Source of the DNA: Ceratorhiza oryzae-sativae
Lineage: Eukaryota > Basidiomycota > Agaricomycetes > Cantharellales > Ceratobasidiaceae
NCBI GenBank assembly: GCA_030998015.1
Contig: JARWMV010000238.1
Location: 1,426,001-1,490,000, forward strand
Length of the DNA stretch: 64,000 bases
Direction of reading: 5' to 3'
The notes under the pieces were generated by a model. That model ran no database searches and was not told the DNA's origin. It worked only from the letters and a program-made list of their open reading frames with translations. Position 1 is the first letter of the stretch, and each line of letters begins with the position of its first letter. The position numbers and the translations under genes were made by a program. This document shows positions 23,116-35,334 of the stretch, piece after piece.

Positions 23116-23809
23116 TGGAATCTACCGAGGTGTTTCCGTAGGGGTCGTATAAGAATAACGAGCCGAGGTGCCAAAAAATTACGATGGGAGCCGATATATA
23201 AATACGTAAATTGTCGGGAACGTGCCGTGTTCAAGACTGTCCGGCTGGGAGCTCTCGTACATAGTACCTATATAGCACTTTCTTGAGAGCGAACATAACC
23301 CGGTACTCGCGTATTAAAATGGTCACACGAGTAGCTTGGATATCGAAAGGAGGGTACTGACGCCTGGCTGATATCATTCGACCACCTATGAGCTCACTTG
23401 GACAGCGGGCGGAACGTGAGCGGAAGCCGGATTTGTTTGAACCTGTTTGGAGCGCCCATAACAGTATATATTGGATGATGTCATACGAGGCTCTTTCTTC
23501 GCTCCCCCGTCGCCTGGTTGAGTTGTCCAGACCCCACTAGGGAATATAAACGTTGATAAACCGATTTGATGATTTAAACTTATCCCGTTGCCATTGACAT
23601 CAATATACGATCGGAGAGGCGTTCGATGACGACCAACCATATCAACCAGCAACCAAAGAAGTGAGGAGCACAAACAGAAACTAATTATGGTTCACCACCT
23701 TGGTTCGGAATAAGGCTTGCTGTGCTGGCACGGATCCGCAGTTGTCCCACTTCGTTCTCATCCCTAGCTAAACCCCTACGCTGGTCGCTCGTTGTTTGCC
23801 TTCTTCACC
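23116..23809. other. Intergenic, promoters of two divergent genes
   Basis: This lies between the starts of the four-helix membrane protein (minus) and the small secreted protein (plus). A 95-codon minus-strand frame at 23386-23673 begins with TTG and has no motif, so it is not called. Confidence 0.45.
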
Positions 23810-24547
23810 ATGAGAGTCTTACTAAACATTTTCTGGTTGGCGGTGTTCGGCTACGAGTTTGCATTGGCAGCAGTACTAGGTGCGTGTGAACTGTCTCGTA
23901 CGAGATGACACGCACCGACCAGCCATAGGTTCCACAACACGCATTCCCGCAAACGCCCCAGGCCTACCCGACATTATTCAAACTACATTCGCACTCGCTC
24001 GTCCAGCCAACATTTCCTCTAAAACTAAAGTACAAGTCGATGCCTCTGCCTCTACTGTATCCATCACGGACAAACCATGCACAACGACGTGCTCCGGAAC
24101 TGCAGGAACAGGACCGAATCAATTCGACTGTACGACCATCGCCAACTCTCTTCGATCCGGCAACCAGGGCGGAAAGAACGTCACTCTAACTCCGTTGTTG
24201 GGTACCCAGTTCGCGTTTAGAAGTTGCAAGCTTGTTGTGACCAATCAAGATACTGGGTCGACTATTGTGTGAGTTTCCTTTGTTGGGGTCTGGCCTGTGT
24301 CATGGGAGAGACTCATGGAGATTATAGATCAACTCAACGGTCTTTGGCCACCGTGGCGCAGAATCTCGCGGGAGCATGTAATGCCGCACATGGTGCCGCT
24401 GGTGGAGAATGCAAGTACGCAAACGTGAATACTGGGTTACGATCCAGCATTCATAGTTATTGCCATTTCATCCTGTGTATCCCCTATACCCCGATTTATT
24501 TCCCTTGCAAAAGTATTATTTGGACTAAGATCGTTTCCACTCTTTGA
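23810..24547 (+). CDS. Small secreted Cys-containing protein
   Basis: Three exons: 23810-23879, 23929-24268 and 24328-24547, with GT-AG introns of 49 and 59 bp and consistent phases. The first exon encodes a signal peptide (MRVLLNIFWLAVFGYEFALA). The mature part has scattered cysteines (CTTTC, DCTT, SCKL, ACNAA, GECKY) and a Thr/Ser-rich start. The end of the model is less sure, because the last 25 residues are hydrophobic and unlike the rest. No family is recognised. Size and secretion would fit a small secreted protein of the effector-like class, which is an inference only. Confidence 0.6.
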
Positions 24548-26073
24548 AGTTCTGTTGACATTTACTTCTTGTATTCAATGTATACGCTGTGATTACACCA
24601 AAAGGCCGAAACACACAGGAGGTTTAGGGATAAACGCTCTCGGTAGCAGTAGCGAATCGCAATCGCGCAAGTCGGCAAGGAGGTTATTCTCGAAGTAGCC
24701 TGCGGAAGTTGCCAGTAAGTCTCGGAGCAAGTGGGAAGATACCTGTATTAGCGATGCGTGCAAGCTTACGAAGGGAGTTTACGTAGAATCGACCTGGTGC
24801 CTTGCAGCTCGTGAGCGTGCTATGAATATTAGTGAGCAGGCGTGAATCTTGGGGAACTAGATTCAGTCCCATGGATAAGCTGAAGGTTGACGTTCGGGTA
24901 AACCGGCCACCGGCGTATCCGAGGATCGAGGGAGAGCTCAATTTAGTTCTAACTGCTAACACACCAACACGAAATCGAATGCAACCTAAGTAAAGGAAAT
25001 GAGCTAATCCGGAATGTTTCGGACGTACCTGGCATCCAGGATACACCAACCCAGTGGTCGGCACCATTCACACCACGAGCAGAATGCAGAACAATGCACT
25101 CACTGTCAGAATGAGGTCTATCGGCGCATTGGGTCAGAAGTGGGACAAAAAACCTACTCACATGCAAAGAAGGTGATCCCTTGGGGCAAAGCTGCAAGGT
25201 AACATGACAAGAATTAGTCCTATACGCATTGGTGCATTATGAATGCCAGTCCAGAGGAGAAGCAAGAATGGCGTACTATTGTGGTTGGCGGTTTCGGTCG
25301 CCCACATGTGGCCCCAGGATAAATCTTTGCCTAAGAAGACCTCACCGTATTGCTGGCCTCTGCAATTTACGCTTGAATCCGGCCGAAGTGAATACCTCTA
25401 ACAGCGGTCCTCTCTTGCATGTCGTGTTCGGGCTGAAACCTAAATCCAAGTTCAGCATCAAGAGCCCCCAGGTTCGACCACAATCCATTTACGTAGTCTG
25501 ACATCCTGGAGCAGGTATCCACCAGGCGCCGGCGACGTTGTTGCAAATGAGGTCTGCGCTAGAGTAATCCGCGATTGCATAACTGAACTATTGCTTATTG
25601 CAGGAAGAACACAACTAGAAGTGCGCCAGTGTTTACGTAGACATCACGGAGGTTGGTATGAGCTGCGGCCCAGAGAACGGGAGCGAGGAGGATGGGGGTT
25701 AAACGAAAAACGTTGTGGTGATGAGTCGAGTTAATATCACAAAGAGGGCTTTTGATAGAGTCGAGGGCCAGGGATTCATCAATAACCTGTGCACAAAACG
25801 GGCGGGTTGGTGATAAGAAATACGTTGATGAGCAGCAGATGATGGGAGATTTGTCAGACGTGAAATAGGTCTTTCGGTAAAACCGAGATAGGTGGTGAGT
25901 TCAATGTAGTGAGCCTGCACGTTATCAAATGGATAAACCAGCGTTGCGTGAACGAGCCGTTTCCTTCGGGGACTCCGTTTTGTCGTGAACGCACGGTTCA
26001 TAAAAGCGCAAGGTGATATACATATTAAGAAATAATAGCGTACTATGACAAGATCCCAGATAATGTAGCATGT
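24548..26073. other. Possible minus-strand membrane-protein gene, unresolved
   Basis: Minus-strand reading gives scattered plausible pieces: LTPILLAPVLWAAAHTNLRD and LLVVFFLQ near 25,600-25,700, ICNNVAGAWWIPAPG near 25,510-25,560, and DFVLVC followed by a basic stretch near 24,700-24,960. They are in different frames, and I could not join them by splice sites into one gene. It may be a decayed polytopic membrane protein. Confidence 0.25.
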
Positions 26074-26773
26074 TTACTCTAGCTTCTCGAGTTCTTCCAA
26101 CCTTGCCATGACAACATCTTTGCTGGTTTCTTCAATCTCGCCAGCAAGGAATACTTCGTCCAGAATCGCATAAACCTGAAATAATCAACGTGAGAGAAGG
26201 AACTAAAAATATGATAGCAACTTACCTTGTAAAAATTGAATACAAGATCGAGCTCGCAAACGTTCTGGAAGAATTGATCTGAAACAAAGATTCGTAAAGA
26301 TATGCTGAGTCAGAAAATCAACGAAAGGCACTCACCCAGAACTTCCACAAAAAGATGTATGGCCTCGAGATATGCGAGCTCATTGTCGTTCGCGTCAACG
26401 CATACGCAGAAGAAAAGGCCGGCGTATCTTCTATAGACTATTTTATAGTTACGGAACTAAACAAAGGAACTGAGGGTAAGAAAATGACCGAACTGGTGTG
26501 ATAGGAGACATGCCTCGACAAAATTAGACTGATATTTCTGATCTCTGGGCGCGACGAGCCGATGAACTTCGCCTCTGAGCCGAACCTATGAATAACTCAT
26601 AAATATCAAGCTGAAAGTGCCACCGACGCGACCTACTTTCTCATCGTCTTCGAATGGCACATACCATTTCGAAAGACGCGTCTTCCCTTGCCTATTCTAT
26701 TGTAGTATAGCTTCAGATTTTTGTAATGTGTCACGCAAGCTAATCCTACCTGGACCAAGATAAACCGAATCAT
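26074..26773 (-). CDS. APS2: AP-2 clathrin adaptor sigma subunit
   Basis: Six exons: 26773-26750, 26696-26637, 26585-26514, 26456-26336, 26278-26226 and 26175-26074. The 143-residue product starts [16 protein letters not shown] and carries [34 protein letters not shown] and [15 protein letters not shown], the near-invariant sigma-adaptin blocks. Length equals that of AP-2 sigma in other eukaryotes. The subunit forms the core of the AP-2 complex at the plasma membrane and contributes to dileucine-signal binding in endocytosis. The third intron (26457-26513) starts with GC. GC-AG splicing is required to join NFVE to FRNYK. It is head-to-head with the TFIIIA gene, with 139 bp between starts. Confidence 0.95.
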
Positions 26774-26912
26774 GGTGGTTGAGTCTAAGACAATCCTGGG
26801 GTGGTTGATCAACTAAGCGCCAGAACGAATTACAAATTCACCTTATTTTTGAACTGGGCTACATCCTGACTTTCCTGAGCACTTAATCGGCAGCCGCTAA
26901 TCTTAGGACAGT
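26774..26912. promoter_or_regulatory. Divergent promoter region, AP-2 sigma / TFIIIA
   Basis: Only 139 bp lie between start codons pointing away from each other, the tightest head-to-head pair in the window. No TATA box is evident. Confidence 0.5.
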
Positions 26913-28852
26913 ATGAAGCCTCTAGCAAATATGAAACTTAGTTACAATAATCTCTTCGAAACGCCTACAACTCTCGCTAGACGCTCAGAGTCGAAGCATC
27001 GCTCGCTACCAGTCGTCCACTTCCCGTTGTCTGGCCAAACTTCCGACGAAGAGTCGGATATAGAAAACGATTCCGGCTCCAGGTATACCTCATCGGACGA
27101 GGAGAGCACTTCTGAAACAACCAAGCAGCTTTCTCGCACTTCGCTTACATCTAAATCGGGCCTACATTCTCCAAATTATATTATTATCAACGGAAAGCTT
27201 TGTGCTAAATCCCATTCCACCAAGTCCTATGTCTGCACTTTTGAAGCCTGCAGAAAGTCGTATCGTAAGCCTTCTCGCTTGGAGGAACACGAGCGATCAC
27301 ATACCGGCGAGGTAAGATAAATACTCAGTAATTATCTATCTATGTCCACAAACTGTATCTCCCTAGCGGCCGTTCGTCTGCACAACCTGCGAAAAATCGT
27401 ACCTCCGAGAATCCCATCTACGTGCTCACACCCGCACTCATCTCCCTGAATCAGACCGACCATTCGTCTGCGTACATCAAGTTTTGGTATCGAAGAAACA
27501 CCAAAGCCAGGAGCTAGTCTCAACTCAACATGAAGAAAGCGAGGAATCCACCTCCACCACTCGAAGCTGCAATCAGAGGTTCTGGACTTCGCAGCACTTA
27601 AGGGCACACGAGTTAGCCGTTCACCTTGGTGAAAAGCCTCACAAGGTTGTACTAGCCTAATTTCCTCGGGTTGAAGTACTCAATATCTTCTTGTAGTGTG
27701 TGTCCTGTCCCGCCGCATTTCTTAAGCACGGGGCGCTTAGGGTTCATACCGCCGAGAGTCATGCACCTCCTGGTACCAAGCCCTATCGATGTGAGCATAC
27801 TGGATGCACCCGAAGCTTCTCTACAAACCAGCAGCTGAAAAACCATTGCCGCACACACGATGGCAAGTTCATTTCCATAAGATTATAAATTTTAATTACA
27901 AAGTTGAAAACAGCTACGCGATATGCATGCGCACATCCCGACTGTTCCCAGACGGGTCAAAGTTTGGTACAGTTTGCGACCTGGACCCAACTACAAAACC
28001 ATATGCGCTCGGAACATCCCCCTAAATGCCCGTACGAATCGTGCGATGGCCGTGTGTTCAAGTCTTCAAAAGGCCTGCGGGGGCATCTAAAGGTATGTAT
28101 CTACGTCATCGGAAAGGCGGATACACACCTATTTCTGGAATTAGACACACGAAGATAGGGATATGGAACAGAAATATTTACAAGCCCTTCAAGCATCTCC
28201 CCTCAAACAACGGGATCAAAACGTGCATACTCTGAGCAGAACCCGTACTCGGTTGAGCCACCCCTAAAACGACGGAGAGGTGGCGAGGTTGGTAGAGATT
28301 GGCCATGCCCACGAGAAGGCTGTGATAAAGCGTTCAAGTCGGTGAGTCTCATCGTCTGAAAACACATTCTAAAAACACATTCTACGAACATCCGCCTGAC
28401 CCTTGGTGCTGCAGAAAAAGGCTCAGGCGAATCATATACAGGTCTCCCATGAAGGGTCTCGTCACTTTCCTTGCCTGATGGATGGCTGCACCGAATCATT
28501 TGGGTATAAACACGTCATGCAGCGCCACTTGGAGCGCCATCATCGCGAAGATGCTGGCCCCCCATCCCCACCAATACCAACGCCGGTCACCGCGATTGAA
28601 GCGCTGACTGGGCAGCAGAGGTCGGCCAAGAATCGGCCAAGGCTCATAGCTTGTCCTTGGCCGAACGGGTTTGATTCTGGGTCCGTTCAAAACGCTGATC
28701 GAATCAACGTCCGATGTACATTCAAATTTAGCAGGGCCTATGATTTGCGCAGACATTTGAAGGGCATACACGGGTTAGAGTTGGACGCAGAGGAAATTGG
28801 CGAGTGGGTCAAGAAGCATAGATCACTGGTGTGTCTTATTTTCCGTCTTTAA
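26913..28852 (+). CDS. Transcription factor IIIA, multi-C2H2 zinc finger
   Basis: Six exons: 26913-27311, 27367-27645, 27697-27862, 27914-28092, 28159-28341 and 28415-28852. An acidic Ser-rich N-terminus is followed by fingers YVCTFEACRKSY, RPFVCTTCEKSY, CNQRFWTSQHLRAH, HKCVSCPAAF, YRCEHTGCTRSF, YACAHPDCSQTG, KCPYESCDGRVF, WPCPREGCDKAF and HFPCLMDGC. The tail holds one more finger-like segment (VRCTFKFSRAYDLRRHLKGIH). Nine or so fingers and this tail fit TFIIIA, which binds the internal control region of 5S rRNA genes to recruit TFIIIC and Pol III. Finger 3 has an unusually long, open-frame insertion of about 34 residues between its two cysteines. The third intron (27863-27913) begins with GC. 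The exact C-terminus is uncertain. Confidence 0.85.
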
Positions 28853-29841
28853 TTTGACCACTTAGTTACCTCTATTGTTACCTCTACCGTTGCGCTATCA
28901 GGCATATGATAACGTCATATCCTAGCGTAACATATCCACCCTAGCGCCTTGAGCAATATCCCGTCATTTTATTACGGCCTCTGTTCGAAATCTTGATTGC
29001 AATCCATTATCCATTATCCATTATCCATTATCCATCAACTACGTGACATCAGACACCAGATTCGGTAGGAAAACGATAGACCAGTAGCCAAGGCGGAGAC
29101 CGGGGTTAGGTTTAATTTTCCGGGCCACCGCGAGGCTTTGGGACAATAAGAGTATCCGGGCTGAGCGTTGTAACAATTCTTTCGAAAAGTTGCTCAGGAA
29201 CTTTGACCATCTGTGCTCTAGCCTTGAAGTAGCCTGGTCTTCAGATAAGGTAAATCCTTCGCCTTTCTTCTCAATAGGTCCAATGGAAGAGATGATGCGT
29301 TTGGTTGTTTTGAGTCCTCGAACCTGTCCTTGGATGGCAACAGGTTCGAGACGAAACTGCTAGTGCATCGGGTCGCAGCCCATCGTCCAACGGTTGAAGA
29401 CTACGAAATTCCCATGATGATTCTTTTTTTCTCGATGGGGTCTTCCAACTCACTCCGACGGTCCAGGCCGAAGGGCGTGAGGCTGCCCCACGGCCGCGAA
29501 AGCTACCCTCTTAAGCTCGTGGATGCCAATTAGGCTCAAACGATCACTGCCAAGTTGGCTCGTGCCCGCAAGGATACTCTGTGTGGGTAGCTGAGACCTA
29601 TCATCACGACAAGTGCGCGGCGAGCGCTGAAAATTGCCCTCTTGTGTTGGGCCCTGATAATATGTATCATTCAGGAGTGCACCCAAGTGCCTGTGACTTC
29701 AGGTCAATGTGGCAGTGGTGCATATATCTGGCTTTATAACTCGGGTTTAAGACCAAGGTATAGTGTTTATCGAGCTTCTATTCATCTTAGAGGATCAACA
29801 ACAACAGATAACCTTGACGACATTGCCACTACATTCACAAC
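28853..29841. other. No gene recognised
   Basis: This is the 3' flank of TFIIIA, a heptamer microsatellite and unremarkable sequence up to the end of the SGNH esterase. Short overlapping frames on both strands carry no motif. Confidence 0.45.
29004..29034 (+). repeat. Heptamer microsatellite (CCATTAT)4
   Basis: Four perfect CCATTAT units followed by a partial CCA. Confidence 0.9.
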
Positions 29842-30743
29842 CTAGAGGACGGGATACAACGCAGCATAAAACTTGTTCGCGATCTTCGGGTTTCCTCCAG
29901 AATCGTTCGGGTGTACCCCATCGTACGTATCGGTTGCCGTATTGAAGCCAGTCCATAGGTCGACGATAGTGATTGGAGAAGTACTCGTCGACTTGCTGCT
30001 CGCCCAGGCCGGGATGGCATTATTGAAGTCGATTGCTCGCTGAGCGCAATATTGGCCGCAACCCGACGGGTTCATAGGCGGAATCTTGGAAACTGAAATT
30101 AGGTGAGCATACCAATCAAGTGATAATAATCGGAAATTCCACATACCAAAAATCCTCATGTTTGGCTTGCTAGCACGCATTTGGTCGACAAGCTTGCTGA
30201 GCGCTGCAGTAATCGTAGCCGGAGGTACGGCGCTCCATACCTGCCGTTGATCGATCAACCTTGCTCTCAAATTTCTCACTATGCACTTACATCGTTCGTC
30301 CCCAGAGTCATTGCGACAATATCAGGCTTCGTTGCCGCGAGCCATGGCGGGAGCTGGTTCTGGTTGGCAATATTTATAGCAAGGAATCCGCCATGGCCTT
30401 CATTGTCTCCGTCGTAGGCTACGCCACACCCTTGCCCGGCCAGTGTCCCTGTGGTTCAGGTAAGCATAAAAAATTCCTATCGTATAGTTGCAAGTCTATG
30501 CTGACCAACGAAATCAATATTTTTCTTTCCTGCAGCTTGGAGTTGGTTCCACAACAGAGCCCGCCAACACCCCTGTCGGTAGAGATAGTTGTCGTATTGA
30601 CCTTATTACAAGCATGGGCGATTCATACTCACAGGAGAACCAGTAATTGAATCTCCAAGGAACATGATCCTGGTCGCAGCTGCCGTGGCTGAGCCGACCA
30701 TCGAAGCCAGCATCACGAGACCGATAGTGAGTTTAGGTTGCAT
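29842..30743 (-). CDS. Secreted SGNH/GDSL hydrolase (carbohydrate esterase 3-like)
   Basis: Five exons: 30743-30633, 30572-30506, 30448-30291, 30240-30147 and 30092-29842, all GT-AG. A signal peptide (MQPKLTIGLVMLASMVGSAT) precedes RIMFLGDSITG (block I, nucleophile Ser), GGFLAINIANQN, TLGTND (block III, oxyanion Asn) and YDGVHPNDSG (block V, catalytic Asp and His). The full SGNH set is present. Arrangement and length fit CE3-type acetylxylan esterases, which remove acetyl groups from plant hemicellulose outside the cell. The substrate is inferred from family only. The sequence looks intact. Confidence 0.88.
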
Positions 30744-32093
30744 CTTCAAGACAGAATAGCCTATGACTATGATTCCAATACACACGGTCACTCAAGGGGC
30801 GAATGGCTTTTATACACATATGTGAGGCTGGCAATGCCACGCTGGCCTTTCTTCTTCGCAGTTGGTAGCCAACCTTCGATGCGTAGAAGATCATGCAGCT
30901 GAACTCGTAATGACAGCGAGCGGGCCTCTGGCCACTAGGATCGAATTCCGTTCTTTAACTTCGGAAAGATTCAAACGATGCAGCTACACGGCTATAGATC
31001 AAATGACCATGAAGGCTGCTTGGGAAGCACCCAAGATTGCCAAGCCGTCAACTCGAAGCAGGGATTAACCGGTGGTGCAGCCGGTCCGTTCAGCCAGCTA
31101 CCTCGACTGGTCAGCTGGCAACGAGACTCGGCGAATGCTCTATGAAATGACACAACAGTGACTGTATCACAAATTTGCTTGAAGATGTCTATGTGATTGT
31201 CGGCTGTGCTAAGGCTACGTTACATGCATGCGCAGAAGGCGTCGGCAAGGATCCCAAAGCAGTTCTAGTGTGCCTTCTTTGACCGGCTTATTATTTAGCC
31301 TGGCTGCCACTTGTCTTGAAGCCACAATCGCTCGGTTCATTCTTCTTGTGGTTTAGCTACTATCTGCAGGGAGCAAAGGAGTGATTTGTATTTTCCGTCA
31401 AGGATTTCCGGCCTGAGTCCTCGACGCTTTATCTGGAGCAATTTTTTGCCTCCTATTGTCATGCGAGCCCGAACCATCGGACGGGTGCGCTGCGCGGTGG
31501 CGCGAGCGCTATATGGGACATGCCAGGTGCAAAGCACTTGAACAGAAGTAGCATATGGAACCAAATCTGAAGTCTCGATCTCGGCATGCTTTCCATGACC
31601 GAACCAAGCATTGCCAGTGACACAGGACCTGCGCGCCAATCAAACCGGTACGTGCCGGTCACTGTCGTTACCCCTGTAACCCCTGTGGCTTGGTGTCCAG
31701 ACCGAAAGTGCCGAACATTTTCTGCACTTCATGCTACCCCTCAATCGAACTAGTCATAGACCCAACTCACGATTTGCTCCCACGATTAGCATAAACCCTT
31801 GGCTGATTGGCTCGCCACCGCTGAGCGGCTTCTATTCCAATCGAGTCAACCAAGGAATGTGCGTGTATGCGGTCCCGGCCGATCCTTGGAAATCATATTC
31901 CGTCACTCACCCTCTGTAGTAGGAACCATTTGCGATACATGGTTCATCCCATCGCCTTCACGTTCCGAGAAACGGGATGAGGAGCGGCATAGGCGCTCCG
32001 TATCGGATGCCTGGGCTTGAGCGGGGATTATAGTCACGCAGAGGTGCGGTACTTAAATCCTTGCGTGAAAAAGGTGAACTCACTGCGATCACC
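30744..32093. other. No gene recognised
   Basis: This is between the divergent starts of the SGNH hydrolase and the P450. Several short frames exist (for example 31337-31639 minus) but none shows a motif or intron structure. Confidence 0.4.
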
Positions 32094-34257
32094 ATGATCT
32101 CCTTCCCGCTCTTCACGCTTTTCGTAGCGTTCGTTGTGTCCGCAGCGCTCTCTGCATTCAATTTCTACCCTCGTCGACGAAGGACACCCCTACCCCCTGG
32201 TCCGAAACCTTTACCTCTCCTGGGCAATGTTCATCAGGTAAGCATCCGGCGAACTTGATACTGAGAAACTGCAGGCTCATTCGCTTTAGATGCCAACAAA
32301 AGGAGAAGACTGGCTGACATTCAGTGAATGGTCCAAGACATATGGTACAGAGCCATGTCATAGTCACAACCCGTCTCGCTTACATCGACTCGCTGTGTAC
32401 AGGGGACATGTTTTATCTAAGCATTTTCGGCAAGCCTCTCATAGTCGTCAATTCTTTTAAGATCGCATCCGATCTCCTCGACAAGAAATCAGCTAAATAT
32501 AGCGAGCGACCAACGTTCCAGATGGCAGGCGAACTGTAAGTTGAATTCAGCATACTACACATTTAGGGATTTTTTTTAATCCTGCCCTGTTAGAATGGGG
32601 TGGTCCAAGTCGGTTGTATTATCTCAATACGGAGACCGACTGAAACGATATCGGAGGCTCCTCCAATCCGTTCTTGGAGGCAGGGCCGCCTCTCGTTTCC
32701 GCCCGCTTCAAACGCAGGAAGCCCGCCGCTTTGCATTACGAATGGCTCGTAGTCCAGAGAACCTAGTACAACACATCAGGCAGTAAGTGGCAAAAAATAC
32801 AACAGACCTGAACGCCATCTCAAATCTTGTTCAGTAATGCGGCTGCGGTGATCATGAAGATCGGCTATGGCTATGATGTATTCTCTACATCTGACCGTTA
32901 TATCAGTATCGCCGAGCGAGCTCTAGGTCTTTTCGCAGCCGCAACCGTCCCTGGCGCTCACTTGGTGGACCTAATGCCCTTCTGTGAGTTTTCAGCCATC
33001 AGATTGGGAACGAGGCGCTAACACAGATATCCAACGGCAGTGCGATACCTCCCGAATGTGTCCAGAAGCCGTGCCGCAACCGAAGGAAGGTCTGCACTCA
33101 TGGAAATGGTTGAGCGTCCATTCGGCGATGTCAAATTACAAAAGGATTCGATAGAGGGCCAGGCCAACGAGTCGTTCGTAGCCACTAGCTTACGCAACCA
33201 AGTAGACGATGATGATCATATACAGGTAGGCAGTTGTTCTTCTTAAACTAATTCGTATAAGAGGTCTCACGAAATCAATTTGCTTTGTCTGGGATATACT
33301 CTGATCAGTGGGCGGCTGCTTCTTTGTACGCCGGTGGTGCAGATACAACGGTGTCCGCTGTTGAAACGTTCTTCCTCGCGATGGCGCTATATCCTGATAT
33401 TCAAAGGCGTGCACAAGAAGAGATTAGTCGTGTGTGTGGATCGATGAGTAATGGTATGTGTCTAGTTCATCACAGGTGATATATAATGTTTCGATCTAAT
33501 CCTTATATTGCTCCAGGCAGCCTACGTCGCCTCCCGACTTTAGAAGATCGGAGTGCTTTACCATATACATGGGCCATTTATCAAGAATGCTTGCGGTGGG
33601 GTGTAGTCACGCCGTGCCAATACCATGTCGCCCGGGATGACGATGAATACACTCTTGAAGATACGAACCGCCAATTCCGTATACCCAGTGGGACATTGGT
33701 TATTGTAAATGCATGGTACATATATATCGAGTCCATTTGAAAGGCACCCGATATGCTAACCACAGTCATATGCTCAGGTCAATCCTACACAACCCCGAGG
33801 TATACCCAAATCCATTCCAATTTGACCCGACGCGGTATATCGAATCAGAATCTGGTATTAAACCTCAGCCAGACCCTCGTGAGGTAGCATTCGGGTGGGG
33901 TCGCCGGTAAGTTCTAGTTTGGAAGTTTGGAGCGATGTAGGCTTACCAAAAGTTACCCTAGACGGTGCCCCGGTATCTCTATCGCAGATGACTATGTCTT
34001 TGTCACCATTTGTACTAGCCTTGCAACCCTCGAGGTCTCTAATGCCTGCAATAAGGAGGGCCATCCTATTCGCGTTCCCCGTCCGGACCACCAAGAGGAC
34101 ATGTGGCGATACACAACGGGGAGCATCAGGTGAGCTTTAAGTCGGCTTGAACACTATCGATCATCGATGCTCACTCTAAAGTAGCCATCCAGATCCGTTT
34201 GACGTGAAAGTAGTGACTCGTAAAGAAAGCTTTCACCTGTTAGAAGGCTCCGCATGA
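32094..34257 (+). CDS. Cytochrome P450 monooxygenase
   Basis: Eleven exons: 32094-32237, 32290-32344, 32403-32535, 32594-32782, 32835-32983, 33041-33225, 33309-33453, 33517-33715, 33778-33906, 33962-34129 and 34185-34257. All are GT-AG and all phases agree. An N-terminal membrane anchor (FTLFVAFVVSAALSAF) precedes the Pro-rich hinge (PLPPGPKPLPLLGN). Later come the I-helix motif AGGADTT, the K-helix ExxR as ECLR, and the haem loop FGWGRRRCPG with the ligand Cys. The stop follows LLEGSA. The enzyme is complete and should be an ER-bound, NADPH-reductase-dependent oxygenase of the large basidiomycete CYP repertoire. I cannot assign a substrate or subfamily. It is not next to obvious biosynthetic genes. 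Confidence 0.93.
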
Positions 34258-35334
34258 TTAAAGCATGAATGTTTTGTGAACCACTATTGAAGTTCCCCAG
34301 CCACTTTTCCCGCTGCTTCTCGAGCTGTATTACTGATTGAGTAAATATCCGACGTAAATTTTAATGATTTTTGATGATGCTGAGACTGGTAAAGCATTCA
34401 AAACCAGTAAATACCGTATGTTTCATGGCCTGATACCGTCATCATGTGAGAAGAGGCAAATACCAAATGGACCAATGATAATGCCGAACTCTTCTGAGTT
34501 TTTTTAAAAATTCCAGTTTATTTTGTCTGCTCAACCCGAAGGGTTAGGACAGTTACAGCGCACATAGGAATATATATGAAAGCCCCTTGCTCCTCCCCAT
34601 GCTCCACCTCCGAGCCCTTCCTTCCACGCTTCAAGCCATGCCGGACAGACGGGCCTACGCAACCCTACCTCCCGACCTTCGTCAATCACTTTAGAGCCTC
34701 AGAGCGACCTGCAGTGCATTTGCTATATGCTCTAGATATCTTTTTCTTGGACTCTCGGGTCTGCGAGAACGCTTTGAAGGCTTATCATCAGAGTATATGC
34801 GCAGTATTCTTAGACTATGGATAGGAAAGCTTTGTCAGACCACATTCACGCCTTGCGTCCACAAAAATGCTCTTTTGAACCTCCAAGCATTAATTTAAAT
34901 CGAAGGAGGGAAGATGGAAGAAAGCTATTGAGGAGAGTAAACTGCCACTACATAGGTTCCAACCGCGGTTCCGAAGCGCGCTTTCGCTACTCCTGTTCGG
35001 CCTAGCTAAATTCATTGCCCAGCACGTTTTCCACTATGGCAGGGTCTGGAACACGTACCACAACCCTTTTCCATCACCACGAATAACAAAAGGTACACCA
35101 AGTGTGTATTACTATCTATGCTTTAACCTCGCTCATAACAGACATAGTCTCTGTCACTGATATTTTCAGTGAGATTCGTCGAATGTGTCTTTCTCATAAT
35201 CGTGATCTACAATATTCTATGTACAGTCGTATGAAGGTGCATCCATCGATATAGCATCAGGGAGAGCGTAAGAGAACAAATAATGAAAAGATGAAGGCTG
35301 AATCTACAATGGAGTAATAATCTAAGCCACCAAG
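34258..35334. other. No gene recognised
   Basis: This lies between the P450 and the small repeat protein on the opposite strand. An 82-codon plus-strand frame at 34576 starts with ATG but has no motif or conserved feature. Confidence 0.4.

Noticed and set aside
27367..27645. A GT-AG intron between VCVHQ and CNQRFW in TFIIIA
   Set aside because: The available GT sites near 27480 and the AG sites near 27565 do not keep the frame, whereas reading straight through does.
28985..29040. CCATTAT repeat as a CRISPR-like array
   Set aside because: Seven-base units without spacers; it is a simple microsatellite in a eukaryotic genome.
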